NCBI GenBank assembly: GCA_018398765.1
Contig: JAHBMJ010001785.1
Location: 1-26,340, forward strand
Direction of reading: 5' to 3'
Source: Chromera velia
Taxonomy: Eukaryota; Sar; Chromeraceae
Length of the DNA stretch: 26,340 nucleotides
Shown: piece after piece, positions 10,248-19,575 of the stretch
Layout of the letters: every line of letters starts with the position of its first letter
Position numbering within the stretch: position 1 is the stretch's first letter
The notes under the pieces: model-generated
Database searches by the model: none
Seen by the model: only the letters and a program-made list of their open reading frames with translations
Told to the model about the DNA's origin: nothing
Program-made: the position numbers and the translations under genes

Positions 10248-11504
10248 TGCCCTGCGTGTGTTTGTTTTCTGCTTGTTTATTTGAGGGAGTTGCGTGGGTA
10301 CCGCTGTGAACATACAGTGTGCCACTCAGTGCTACAATATCGTTCAGTGACTGTGTGCTTATTCTTGCTCGTCGGCGAGCGCGGTTGAAGCAAGGAAGCT
10401 CGACTGCGCGCGACTGACTCCCCTTTTCGGCCTCCAGAAAGTCAACAATACAAGACGCCTCCCTGCCCACTGCTTTCTCGGAGCTGCAACGCTGCATTAT
10501 GCCATTTTGTCGGGTGTGTTCAACGAAAACAGAACAAGTGACAACGGTGCTGGTACCCGTGAAAAGAAAAACGCAGACTGGTGAGGAGTGAGTGAGTGAG
10601 TGAGTGAGTTTTAAAGTTCCTGAAGCTGTGAATGCGGGAAGGAGTGAGTAAGTCAGTCCGTGGTTGAGCGGGAGACCAGGTCACGGGTGAGGATCGAAAG
10701 GAGCGAGTGCATTTCAAGATAATAATACCAGACAACGTGCGTGTCTGCATGGTGAGAATCTGCGTGCGTATGCGTACGAGATTGGCGCCAGTTCATGCAT
10801 GTGTAACGAATACTAACGATGGTGTGTTGCCCAATTTGTTCCGGCCAAACATCCATTGCATGCGTGCATGCATACTATTGAGTAATTATTAGATGGCCCA
10901 GAACAGCTCTTTCTATCACTTCTTTGTTATGACACCTAGCATGACACTCGATCGAGTCAGACATACATGGGCCTTGTTTCAAACTATCTACTACTACTAG
11001 TGACTATCCTAGTATATATCCACTTTTAATATCTGTTAGTGACTGGTTCTATCTGGAATGGTATTTATTAAATTAATTTTTATTTTTTTTCTAGAATCTA
11101 ACTTTTCTCATTTTTCTTCAAAAAGTCTACTACTTAGTTTAGTAATTTAGTAAAAAGTACTCACAAGCTGAATATACTCTACATAATAAATTTAATTAAA
11201 TTCTTGCAATTTATTGGTGACTTAGTTTCGATATATTTATTTTTATTCTCCTTCGATCGTGTGAGATTTATGTTATTGTGTTACTTTCAATCTGTGTACG
11301 TTTTTTTCTATTATAAAAAACGAAAAAAGTTCTAGAAAAAGTTTTTTACTTAACACGGATTTAACAATCAAATTAAATATAAAAAACTTGTTTTAACAGT
11401 GTTTCTACTATGTGTTAAGAAGTTCAATCAGGTTTTGAAGCTAGTTTTCTAGCTAGTTTTAAAGTATGAATAGAACATATAACTACAAATTATAATTATT
11501 AAGA
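10248..11504. other. Intergenic, increasingly AT-rich
   Basis: No gene recognised. A GAGT microsatellite occurs around 10587-10611. TGCATG-containing palindromes lie at 10795-10872. From about 10900 the sequence becomes strongly AT-rich up to the LINE boundary near 11505. Any 3' UTR of the upstream gene should lie in the first few hundred bases. Confidence 0.5.
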
Positions 11505-11812
11505 AGAGACACAGACCCTTCCTTGCAGCGTTTGTTGACTTCAGCAAGGCTTTTGACCGAGTACCCAGAAAGAAAATGATTGACAGACTTAGAGAGGAAG
11601 GAGTCAGCGAGAAGGACGTGTGCATGATTCATTCCATGTATATGAATGTATAGGGAAGGGTGGATGGTTCGGATTGGGTCTTTCCCGAAAGTGCAGGGGT
11701 AAAACAGGGAGATCCACTTTCTCCTCTTCTTTTTCTTTTGTTTATTAATCATATTCATTCTGCTTTGAGTGTTGAAGGGAGGGAAGCTGATAACGGCTTG
11801 GATGGGGAATCA

Positions 11813-11817
11813 GATAC
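11813..11817 (+). repeat. Target-site duplication GATAC, left copy
   Basis: GATAC immediately precedes the element starting TGTGCG at 11818 and is repeated at 13656-13660. Confidence 0.7.
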
Positions 11818-12129
11818 TGTGCGAAGTTCGGCCTAGCAGCCCGAATTCTTTGGTATCCCGCCGCCTCAATCAATCGATCAGAAAATATGATACGCGTATT
11901 TCGAGAGACAGCATAAAAAATTAAGTGATACAGATTAGAATTAAACGTATGCACGCAGATCAAAAGCAGAATGTAAGATTGGACAGGTGGATAGAAGACT
12001 GCAGATATAGACCAAAGTACCAGAATAGAAAGCGGTCCAGCAGTACTAGACTTCTATGTGCGTGTGTACGAATGAGACAACTTCGGTAGGAGTATGACGA
12101 ATAGCCCTAGTAAACCCAAATTTCCCAGT
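11818..12129 (+). repeat. 5' LTR (312 bp)
   Basis: Begins TGTGCGAAG and ends TTTCCCAGT. It aligns gap-free with 13344-13655, with 14 differences. It does not end in the common CA dinucleotide. Confidence 0.85.
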
Positions 12130-12214
12130 GGTGCTCGCTGCGTCGGGCTTGAACCGTTTGCCTTCAGTTCATCAGTCTGAGACTGATTGCTTGAGCCAGC
12201 TGAGCAGGGGAAGC
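12129..12214 (-). other. Antisense tRNA-Met-like sequence / extended primer-binding site
   Basis: Read on the minus strand, this 86-nt stretch resembles a whole tRNA. In order it shows an acceptor-like GCTTCCC, a D-arm TGCTCAGCTGGCTCAAGCA, and an anticodon stem TCAGT/ACTGA (12182-12186 and 12164-12168) followed by AGG. A B-box GGTTCAAGCC (12146-12155) and a terminal GCACCA at the LTR edge complete it. The elements match the elongator tRNA-Met plan, in which TCAGTCTCAT..CTGAAGG is typical. The anticodon loop is 13 nt, CTCA-GACTGA-TGA; dropping six bases leaves CTCATGA with anticodon CAT. Acceptor and T stems pair only partly, so it is not a functional tRNA gene. Its position fits a primer-binding site. 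Confidence 0.55.
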
Positions 12215-12886
12215 AAAGAAGGCAGCATGAGCACACAACAAGAGCTGCAGTGACGGAGACGTTCTGGGTAGTTCGTTGAGCTCCCCACGACAAAAGAGTC
12301 AAAAGAAGTATTGGAGGCACCAGAGGGTTGTTTTTTCTCCAGCGATTGAGCCGGCCATAGATGCATGGACCGCAATATTATACTGCATGTGGAACAGTGA
12401 GAGCTGGATTGTTGGGGACTTGGGAAGAGAAAAGGAGCAAGAGACCCTGTTGACAAGAGCCTCTCCGTATGAAGCAAGAAGGGGGAGTGAGCAAAGCTGC
12501 CCGGCCGTCCCCTGTATGGAGGAACCATGGGGGAGCCTTGCACCAGCAGTAAGAGAAGAGAAGTATCGGTGACCTGGACTCTATTGGACTTCATGCAGAG
12601 CAGTGAGTAAGAGGACGGTAGTAAACTAAGTGGACACGGGACAACAGCTTAGCAAGCGAAACTGAGTTGCAGACGAGGGAGAGAGGAAGGGAAAGGGGGT
12701 TTGAATAGACTGAAATGCAGTAGACCGACAGTGCGAGAACAGGGACTCCATGTTTATAGGCCAGGTGGCGGAGATAAAAAGGGGTACGAAAGGACTCGCT
12801 CTGTAACTGCACTAATGATCACTGACAGCATAATGTTCCCAACGACGTCCACTCTTACATAGAAAATGTAGTTGCTTGTTAAGTTT

Positions 12887-12926
<40 letters not shown>

Positions 12927-13343
12927 TCAGAGAGGAAGTGAGTGCCAGGAGTGAGGGGGTCTGCGCGAGCGTTGGTATCAATCAAGCCTTCGTCACGGCA
13001 TTCCAGTCACTCACCCAGCAACTTCAAGCATTGACAGCTCTGTCTGTACTCCATGAGTGAGGACACAGAGATTCTGGGGATGAGTGAAGGCAAGAAGACT
13101 TGAACGGTATTCCATTAGCTCTGACTGCTCTTGCCCAGAGAGTTCGGCGGCTCAGAGTATCTGGTGAAAGCCTGAAAGTATAGAAGAAAAAAGCAGCCAA
13201 CCAGCAATAGGAAAGCACGACTGCAGCTTTGGATGACCTCAGGACGGACAACGAAGATTCCGTAGCGTGTGATGCTATCAAGAAAGGCAAGAAAAATAAG
13301 ACAGATAGCTAGGGGAATTGATGAGTCGCCGGGATAGGGGGTT
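12215..13343. other. Non-coding interior of the LTR element
   Basis: No domain is recognised in any frame. The longest plus-strand frame (12276-12572, 98 residues) has no gag-like zinc knuckle. A (GA)n microsatellite occupies 12890-12924. The polypurine-like tract lies at 13331-13341. Confidence 0.6.
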
Positions 13344-13655
13344 TGTGCGAAGTTTGGCCTAGCAGCCCGAATTCTTTGGTATCCCGCCGCCTCAATCAAT
13401 CGATTAGAAAATACGACACGTGCATTTTGAGAGACAGCATAAAAAATTAAGCGATACAGATCAGAATTAAACGCATGCATGCAGATCAAAAGCAGAATGT
13501 AAGATTGGACAGGTGGATAGAAGACTGCAGATATAGACCAAAGTACCAGAATAGAAAGCGGTCCAGCAGTACCAGACTTCTATGTGCGTGTGTACAAATG
13601 AGACAACTTCGGTAGGAGTATGACGAATAGCCCCAGTAAACCCAAATTTCCCAGT
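13344..13655 (+). repeat. 3' LTR (312 bp)
   Basis: Gap-free match to 11818-12129 (offset 1526), followed directly by the GATAC duplication at 13656-13660. Confidence 0.85.
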
Positions 13656-14950
13656 GATACGGATGAAAGACAGAAGGGGGGAGAATGCGAAGAGAGGAGG
13701 GAGGAGAGTGAAACAACGGAGCAGCGACCCCGCATCACTGAGGAGGTAAGATTGGTGGACTTACTGCTTGAGAGCATAGGTTGCGCAGACGATCTTGTTA
13801 TTTTTGCTCACTCTTCTTCTGACCTGCAGTGACGTTTGGACCGTTTGGCCTCTTATTATCAGGAACATGGGTTGAAAGTGAATTTAAAGAAAACAAAAGT
13901 TCTTGCACTCTTAGGCTCAGGAAGGGAAATAAAAGGGGAAGTGACTTTTGAAGGGAAGACAGTTGAATGTGTAGAGAGCTATAAATACCTTGAGTGTCGT
14001 GTGTTTGAGGGAGGGAACCCAAGAAAGTCAGTCAAGGACCGACTTGAAAGTGCTGAACGCTGTTTGGGGGTAGTGATGGGCACTTGTTCATCCTTAGGTC
14101 CTTTACTCCCTCGATGCAAAGTTCGTTTACTGCAGGCGCTCTGGGAGCCGGTGGCAATGTACTCGCTGGAAGCCTTGCCGGTAAGTCAGAGAGATATCGT
14201 TGCACTTGATACATTGCAGCTTCGATTTATGCGCTGGATATTCCGTTTGCCCTATAACTCTTTCAAGGTGCCAACTTTGGTTTCGGTTGGTGTGCGTCCT
14301 ATGAGAGAGATCCTTTCTTGTCGGTTGGGAGAGTTCATAGGAAGCATAAAGAGAACAGAAAGGGAGGTTCCCCGGGCAGTCTGGGATGTATGGCATAGAT
14401 CGCTGACCCCGGTATGAGGCCAATTCAGCCAGTAGCATGCTTCAAACAATCGCACCAGATCTTTTGAGAAAAGAAAACCAGAGAGAGAGAAACGGAACGA
14501 ATAAATGGACACTCAGGCAGAAAGCGAGGGAAAAGGAAGCCTCAGAATGGTTGTTGGAATGGTTGACTTCAAGACCCGTCGGCGAGTATAGGCTCACCCG
14601 TTCATGTGGCATCTATCTACACAACTCCCGACTGAGTAATTTTTAGATAGAGAACCGATCGTACCAGCGTCTGGCTATATTGCTTTTAGTGGGAAGGGTT
14701 AGAAAGGGGTGAAGTTACACAGTTCAATTGCGTACTCTGCCTCGCTCCCTCTTGTCTGGTAATTCTCTTTTCACCTCTCTCCTTCGAGCATATGCTGATG
14801 CGGGAAAGAGATACGGTGGATCCTATGAAGAACACTGTATTCACTGTCCTGCAGTCAAACTGTCAAAGGTAAAAATGTATTCACTGTCCTACATCGATTG
14901 TCTGCATGCGTACGAACAGAGCAGCTTAGATCCAAACTTTATTTGCTGGT

Positions 14951-15731
14951 AGAGAAAGTGAAAGAGAGAACAGGAATCGGTGAAAGGGTCTGCAGAGCAA
15001 GATGAACTGCTGCAGCTGGGGGAAGAGGTATCGGGGAAGAAGACACATATGTAAGAGAGCTCGTTTCATTCATTGTGGACCGGGAGCCGAAGAAGGCAAG
15101 TACACTGATCGAAGCTTGTCTGAAATGAGTACACGCACGTCTTGTGTGGTTGTTCAGCCTTTAGCTTCAACCTAGGCTACGGAGGGTCGTGGTTGTTCAT
15201 ATTCATGCGGAAGCAGGCTAAGCTGCGGCGGTTTGCTCCTTTTGTTTACAACTGCATGTATGGGTTGCCATTTGTCTCTGCTTTCAGAGACCCTAGGCTT
15301 AACCACAATTAAGTAAGTAAGTACATCCATGATAAAAGAACTAGTAAAAGAATCGAATGCACTCTTTCATTCTGCATATAGAAGTGCACACATTGCGAAC
15401 CTAGTTGCCAACCTTGCAAGCTAGACAAAAGAACATCACTGCAGTTCAATATCTTCTTGTAAGCCGAGCTGAATTAGTGTAGAGCAGTGCGTACTGTAAT
15501 AATGTGTGCCATGGGGGTCCCAGTTGCTGCTGAGGGCCAGACACCTCTGGTTGGGCTTCCTTCTTGCCACTCCTGAGACAAAGAGACTCCACGCACCCCT
15601 TCACAAGCGACAGAAAGCTCTGCACAAACAGAAACAGGGCCTCCATGCAATGCGAATTCCAAATCGGCCACCAATCCATGTGTGAACGTTCAAATCTAGG
15701 TTACAGTGAGGATGTCACCTCTCGGAAAACC
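14951..15731. other. Possible LINE 3' UTR, then intergenic
   Basis: No coding frame is supported. An AAGT/TAAG repeat at 15309-15323 resembles the short tandem tails of some LINEs. Beyond it, 15330-15731 is unassigned and may hold the 3' UTR of the minus-strand gene that ends at 15732. Confidence 0.35.
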
Positions 15732-15870
15732 TCAAGAAATCTCTCCGGCTTGTGCTGATGTGTCCAGCTTCCGCCGATTTGCATAAACGATGCTGTCTTC
15801 TTCTATTGCCAGCAGGACCCCGTCCTCCTTCGCAATCTCTGCCTCTGCCCATTGCATGATCTGCACACAC

Positions 15871-15936
<66 letters not shown>

Positions 15937-17324
15937 CCACTGTCGTTGGAGCGTGCACAGCACTCGAGTCACTCTTCTTCCTTTTGTTCGGTCCCGAAAG
16001 TCAAGGGAAAGCAAACGGATGGATTGCGTTTTGATAAGGATGCACAGAGGTACAAAACAAATATGCAAGAGAGAGGCCGCATTCACGGTCAGCCAAGACA
16101 CGTCATCAATGCCAACACGTTCAGCATAAGGTACGACCAAATTCCTGAAGTAGCCAAGACACGACTGACTCGCTCGAAGTCCGTCGGTCAGAGAGATCCA
16201 TGGGCAGAGAAGCAGACAGAGCGAAAGCCAAACTGCAAGTCTTCTCATTCTTTCTGACTAGTAGAAAATCAGGCAAACTATCTGTCTTCTACTTTTTCCA
16301 ACTCGTAGTCAGAGTCAGAGTCAGAGTCAAAGTCAGAGACAGTCACGCGTCACTCTTTCTTTTTGGTCCAAAACTCGCAGACTGAGTCCAAACGTAAGAC
16401 AGGCAGACAGGCAAAAAAGACAGCACACGGACGGACGGAGGTCAAAGTCAATTGGTCCATGGACGGGCTTGGACGGAGGACGTCTTTACATGCACCAAAA
16501 AGCATTGCGGCTCTGTCAATGGTCGGCTGACTCCTGGCCTCTTTCTCTCTCTGTTCCATTCTTCCCCGTCTCATCTTTTGCACTGCGTCGACCATCTCTT
16601 TGCTTCTTCTTCTGAACCTTTCACCCATTTCTTCCCTTTTTGATTCCTTTTCCTCTTTGCCTGACTTCATCTTTTCATCATGCACCCTCCGGCCTCCCCG
16701 TCCCTCCTTTGTGCCTGACCCTTCCTTCTTCCTGCACGAGCTTTCTTTGTATTCCCTGCATTCTCTCACAAGATCTTTGATTCCTTCCGTTCGCCCTGAG
16801 TAATCCTTCAATCTCAATCTGTTTGGGTCCCCCCCCTCTGCAGTTTTCTTCCCACAGTCTGCCCTTCTCTTCTTCCCACTTACCTTCAAGGATAACTGTC
16901 CCTGCTTCATGTCTTCCCTACCTTTCTGCACCCAATCAAAAGGACTGACTGACCGGATCTTTCGCTCCCAGCGGAACTGTGATCGTGTCAATTCCAACAG
17001 CCCTCAATTGATTTGACCGAAAGTTCGTCGCGATGTCCAGGTTGTTGGCTGCACAGACGAGGCAAGAAGGAGAGACATCAGTTGAACCACAGAAGCTTTC
17101 ACAATTGCAGAGGTTGAACCCACTCACTTACCCGTTAGATAGGTGTGGATGACTGTTTGCAGCTCTGTCCGTGCTGAGGTCAGCGCACTGTCCTCAACGC
17201 CACGCTTCCACGTCAGCAGCAAGGTGATGCAGTCAACTCCCTCTTCGCATGCCATGCTGGAGGAAGAGCAGAAAGAAACGAGCACAAACAGCAACTTCAA
17301 GACACTGGGGACGAATCTCACCAT
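15732..17324 (-). CDS. Secreted protein of unknown family, five-exon model
   Basis: Predicted exons on the minus strand: 17324-17132, 17048-16954, 16925-16884, 16164-16087 and 15860-15732 (TGA). They sum to 537 nt, a 178-residue protein, with compatible phases. Donors are GTAAGT, GTCAGT, GTAAGT and GTGAAT. Residues 1-26 are a signal peptide rich in Leu/Val/Ser. Exon 2 encodes LRAVGIDTITVPLGAK, which resembles the beta-strand/turn of von Willebrand A-like folds, but no DxSxS metal site is visible. Exon 5 is amphipathic (IMQWAEAEIAKEDG). Alternative: exons 4-5 are a separate gene starting at ATG 16248, whose RRLAVWLSLCLLLCP core is itself an excellent signal peptide in frame with exon 4. A Lys/Glu/Arg-rich frame through 16350-16883 would be read if the intron after exon 3 is retained. 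Function unknown. Confidence 0.45.
15863..15934 (-). repeat. (CT)n(TG)n compound microsatellite ending at a 3' splice site
   Basis: On the minus strand about 30 nt of CT repeat is followed by about 40 nt of TG repeat (with two TATG interruptions). It runs directly into CAG at 15863-15861, the predicted acceptor of the exon starting at 15860. Confidence 0.75.
16309..16341 (+). repeat. GTCAGA hexanucleotide repeat
   Basis: About five imperfect copies of GTCAGA, one reading GTCAAA. They lie in the large intron of the minus-strand secreted-protein model. Confidence 0.6.
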
Positions 17325-17940
17325 TTCGGCCTGCGCGAATCAGCTGTAACTCCGGTCAAAAGCGTGCTCAATTGAACGACGGACTGTCTTCTTCGTGTCA
17401 AAGGGTGTGCCACTGCATCGGGTGAGTATGGGTGAGTCATCTTCAGTGCACGTCCACCATACGTCCACCCATGTCCACCCTATAGCTTCTTCTCCCATGC
17501 AGCTAGCTCACAGCTCTCTCGAGCCGCGGGCCGAGCGTCACCGAGCTAGAAATCTGCATGCTCGGAATGGCTCCGACGCGACGCATGCAGTCTCGGATTG
17601 AATGCATGGACATGAATGGACCGGCGACCTTTGATATGGCGACCTTACTGCTGCATACTATAGCCGCTGCTTGGATTTATGAAGAGGATTCTTCAACGCA
17701 AATTGATTTTCTGGCAATTTTGAGGCCTGTTGACACACCAGATCCACAAGCCTGTCCCCTGCTTCGCCCTTCAGAGTCCGTTTCTGCTGATAGACGGGAT
17801 CTGTTGTTGCTCAAGACTCTTTCTGGGACGCATTGAAACCCTGTTTGGGAAGTTCCATTCAACTGCTTGGCGATTTGGCACGCAGATTTTGAACGTCCTT
17901 GGACGTGAAAGACCTTTCGACTCATAGATTGTGAAACGCG
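17325..17940. promoter_or_regulatory. Divergent intergenic/promoter region
   Basis: Spacer between the minus-strand secreted-protein gene and the RING-CH gene. It contains the tandem TGGGTGAGT/CCACCATACGTCCACC-type repeats near 17420-17480, a GC-rich patch near 17520-17545 and the second copy of the 17-bp element (17558-17574). No TATA box is evident. Confidence 0.4.
17558..17574 (+). promoter_or_regulatory. 17-bp upstream element, copy 2
   Basis: Exact copy of ATGCTCGGAATGGCTCC from 5286-5302, 383 bp upstream of the RING-CH start. It overlaps a TGCATGC palindrome and is followed by CGACGCGACGCATGC. Confidence 0.35.
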
Positions 17941-19575
17941 ATGACGCATTCCCCAGTAGAAGCAGACCGGCAAAGCGACGCTTCTGAAGGGCCTACCTGT
18001 CGAATTTGCAGACAGGGCGCAGAGGTTCGCGAACTCGGAGACCTCATCCACCCCTGCAGGTGCACAGGAAGTCTTCATGACGTCCACCGTGTTTGTCTAG
18101 AAACCTGGAGAAAGACGGGCTCTTCTTCAAATGCCTCTCTCCAGTGTACCGTTTGTTCGCAGCGCTACGTTCTTGATCTGAATTGGAGCACAGAGCGACG
18201 TGCGATTGTGTTTGGCTACTGCCGCACGTTTCTCTGGAGCCTTTTAATTTTGGGATTTTTTTGATGTAGTCTGTGGTGTATCGGGAGCCTAACCGAGCGT
18301 TGGGGGACAGCGCCCTACGGCTGGGTCACCTGGCATAGAGAAGGGTATGACGGTAAAATTCTTCCAAGTTTCGCATACCTCACAGCGAAATTCTTCCTTG
18401 GGGAAGGGTATACGTGGGTTTTCTGGGGGGTTGATGATCCAATAGGGCTTCTACACAGACGTCTGGATTTTCCTTGGATGCCTGAAGCTCTGAAAGCGGA
18501 TGCGGCTTTCTTCACCAGTCTTGGCTGCACATACGCGTATCTGATCGTGCGCCAAGTCGATCACCAGATCAATCGGAGCCCTCTGCTCGTTCATGTTGGG
18601 GCAGCTTTGAAAGTGCTGCTTGCCGGAACGATTTCGACGGCGTTTTGGATTGTCTTGGCACAGGTGGCATCGAAGTACAGCCAGCTGAAGACTTTTCTTG
18701 TAGGGTTGACTGTCGCGGGAAATTTCTTTCTCTCCGTCTTCTGGTGGATGTCGTTCCACGTGTCTTGTGTCCTGGTTGCTGCAATTTCGTGGGACTGCCT
18801 TGTGACTGAAATTGGGAAGCCCTCGTGGCAGGTGGGCGGGGGAGGGAGAGTGCTCGTAGCGCTGCAGCTATTGAAGGGATGCAGAATAGCCCTCTTCGGT
18901 CCTTTTTGTTTCCTCTTGCTCGGACATTTCGACCACATTTCGTATCTCTGGTTCCTGAGCGGCTCTTCCGCTCTTCAAAAGAGTGCCGCAACGGGCCCGC
19001 CCCGTTTTCCCTCGGAAAAGGAATTCGAATGGTTTCGACAGCAGGGGATCGCAACAGCCCATGTCTTTTGGGGGATCCGCCTTTTTACCTTTTTCACCCC
19101 TGTTATGCCTCTCACATATGTATACAAAAGAGGTCGGTCACGCATCGCCACTCACTACAGTGTGCGGGATCTGGGCGGCGCCCGACCCTCGCAGGCCGAA
19201 CGCCGGACCCAGACACAAAGTCGGACTCAGAGAGAGGATCAGCAGGTGCCGCGCGAAATTCACAGAACAGCACCCAGCGAGGCAATGGTACGGCAGAGAG
19301 CTTCACTAACCGGGGGCGTCGGACTGGGGGAAGGGAGTCCCCAGTCTGCCATCGTACGAGAGGGGTTTCCTGCATCTCAACCTTTCCTGAACCCGCCCGC
19401 GCCTTCTCCTTTCAGAGCCTCGCTCTACCCTCAAGGAGAACGGGTCCGACCTACACCTCCCTCTGCTCCGAGCTTCGAATCGAATTACAGTCAATCTGAG
19501 AGACTCATTTCCAGGCTTTGCGCATCAGACAAGAACATCCCCTACCCCTCGTACCCTGCGTACTTCCCCCCCTAG
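17941..19575 (+). CDS. RING-CH (MARCH-type) membrane protein with in-frame TGA
   Basis: The ATG at 17941 opens a frame whose residues 20-72 form a C4HC3 RING-CH domain (Cys20, 23, 39, 41, His49, Cys52, 69, 72). This domain is typical of membrane-bound MARCH E3 ligases. The frame hits TGA at 18262-18264 (codon 108) inside a hydrophobic segment (FLWSLLILGFF). It then continues open without frameshift to TAG at 19573-19575, 545 codons in all. The continuation has several long hydrophobic segments consistent with a multipass membrane protein (about residues 195-290, 315-335 and 375-395). It ends in a Pro/Ser/Arg-rich tail finishing SYPAYFPP. Either the protein is truncated at 107 residues, the TGA is a nonsense or sequencing change, it is read through, or an unrecognised intron removes it. 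No strong GT..AG pair spanning it was found. Confidence 0.7.

Larger units (their letters stand above)
11818..13655 (+). mobile_element. Non-autonomous LTR retroelement nested in LINE
   Basis: The 1,838-bp element has two 312-bp direct terminal repeats (11818-12129 and 13344-13655) and is flanked by the 5-bp duplication GATAC. The first LTR is followed by a primer-binding-site-like TGG (12129-12131) and an antisense tRNA-like sequence. A purine tract GGGATAGGGGG (13331-13341) precedes the second LTR, as a polypurine tract should. The ~1.2-kb interior has no recognisable gag, protease, reverse transcriptase or integrase frame, so it would depend on proteins from another element, as TRIM/LARD-type elements do. 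Excising it with one GATAC copy brings the LINE frame together in phase between motifs B and C. The LTRs are 95.5% identical without indels, so insertion is not very recent. Confidence 0.85.
11505..14950 (+). pseudogene. LINE reverse transcriptase remnant, split by nested element
   Basis: The 5'-truncated element starts inside the reverse transcriptase. Motif A reads FVDFSKAFDRV (about 11530-11562) and motif B GVKQGDPLSPLLF (about 11694-11733). After the inserted LTR element come motif C CADDLVIFAHS (13782 on; Tyr of YADD is Cys) and motif D HGLKVNLKKTKVL. A C-terminal domain runs to a stop at 14415-14417, with decayed zinc-knuckle-like remnants (C-x2-C near 14725; EEHCIHCP near 14826). In-frame stops at 11651 and 13830 show it is dead. 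A further frame at 14437-14646 carries an IYLHNSRL-type LINE C-terminal motif. The 3' end is uncertain; a TAAG-repeat tail at 15309-15323 could mark it. Confidence 0.8.

Noticed and set aside
12276-12572. Possible gag frame inside the LTR element
   Set aside because: No zinc knuckle or conserved capsid motif; a 98-residue frame is expected by chance.
16350-16997. Long Lys/Glu/Arg-rich minus-strand frame
   Set aside because: It arises from a purine-rich strand and crosses a perfect GTAAGT donor; treated as mostly intron, with retention noted as an alternative.
18262-18267. Selenocysteine at the TGA of the RING-CH gene
   Set aside because: No SECIS element was recognised downstream and RING-CH proteins are not known selenoproteins; kept only as a check.
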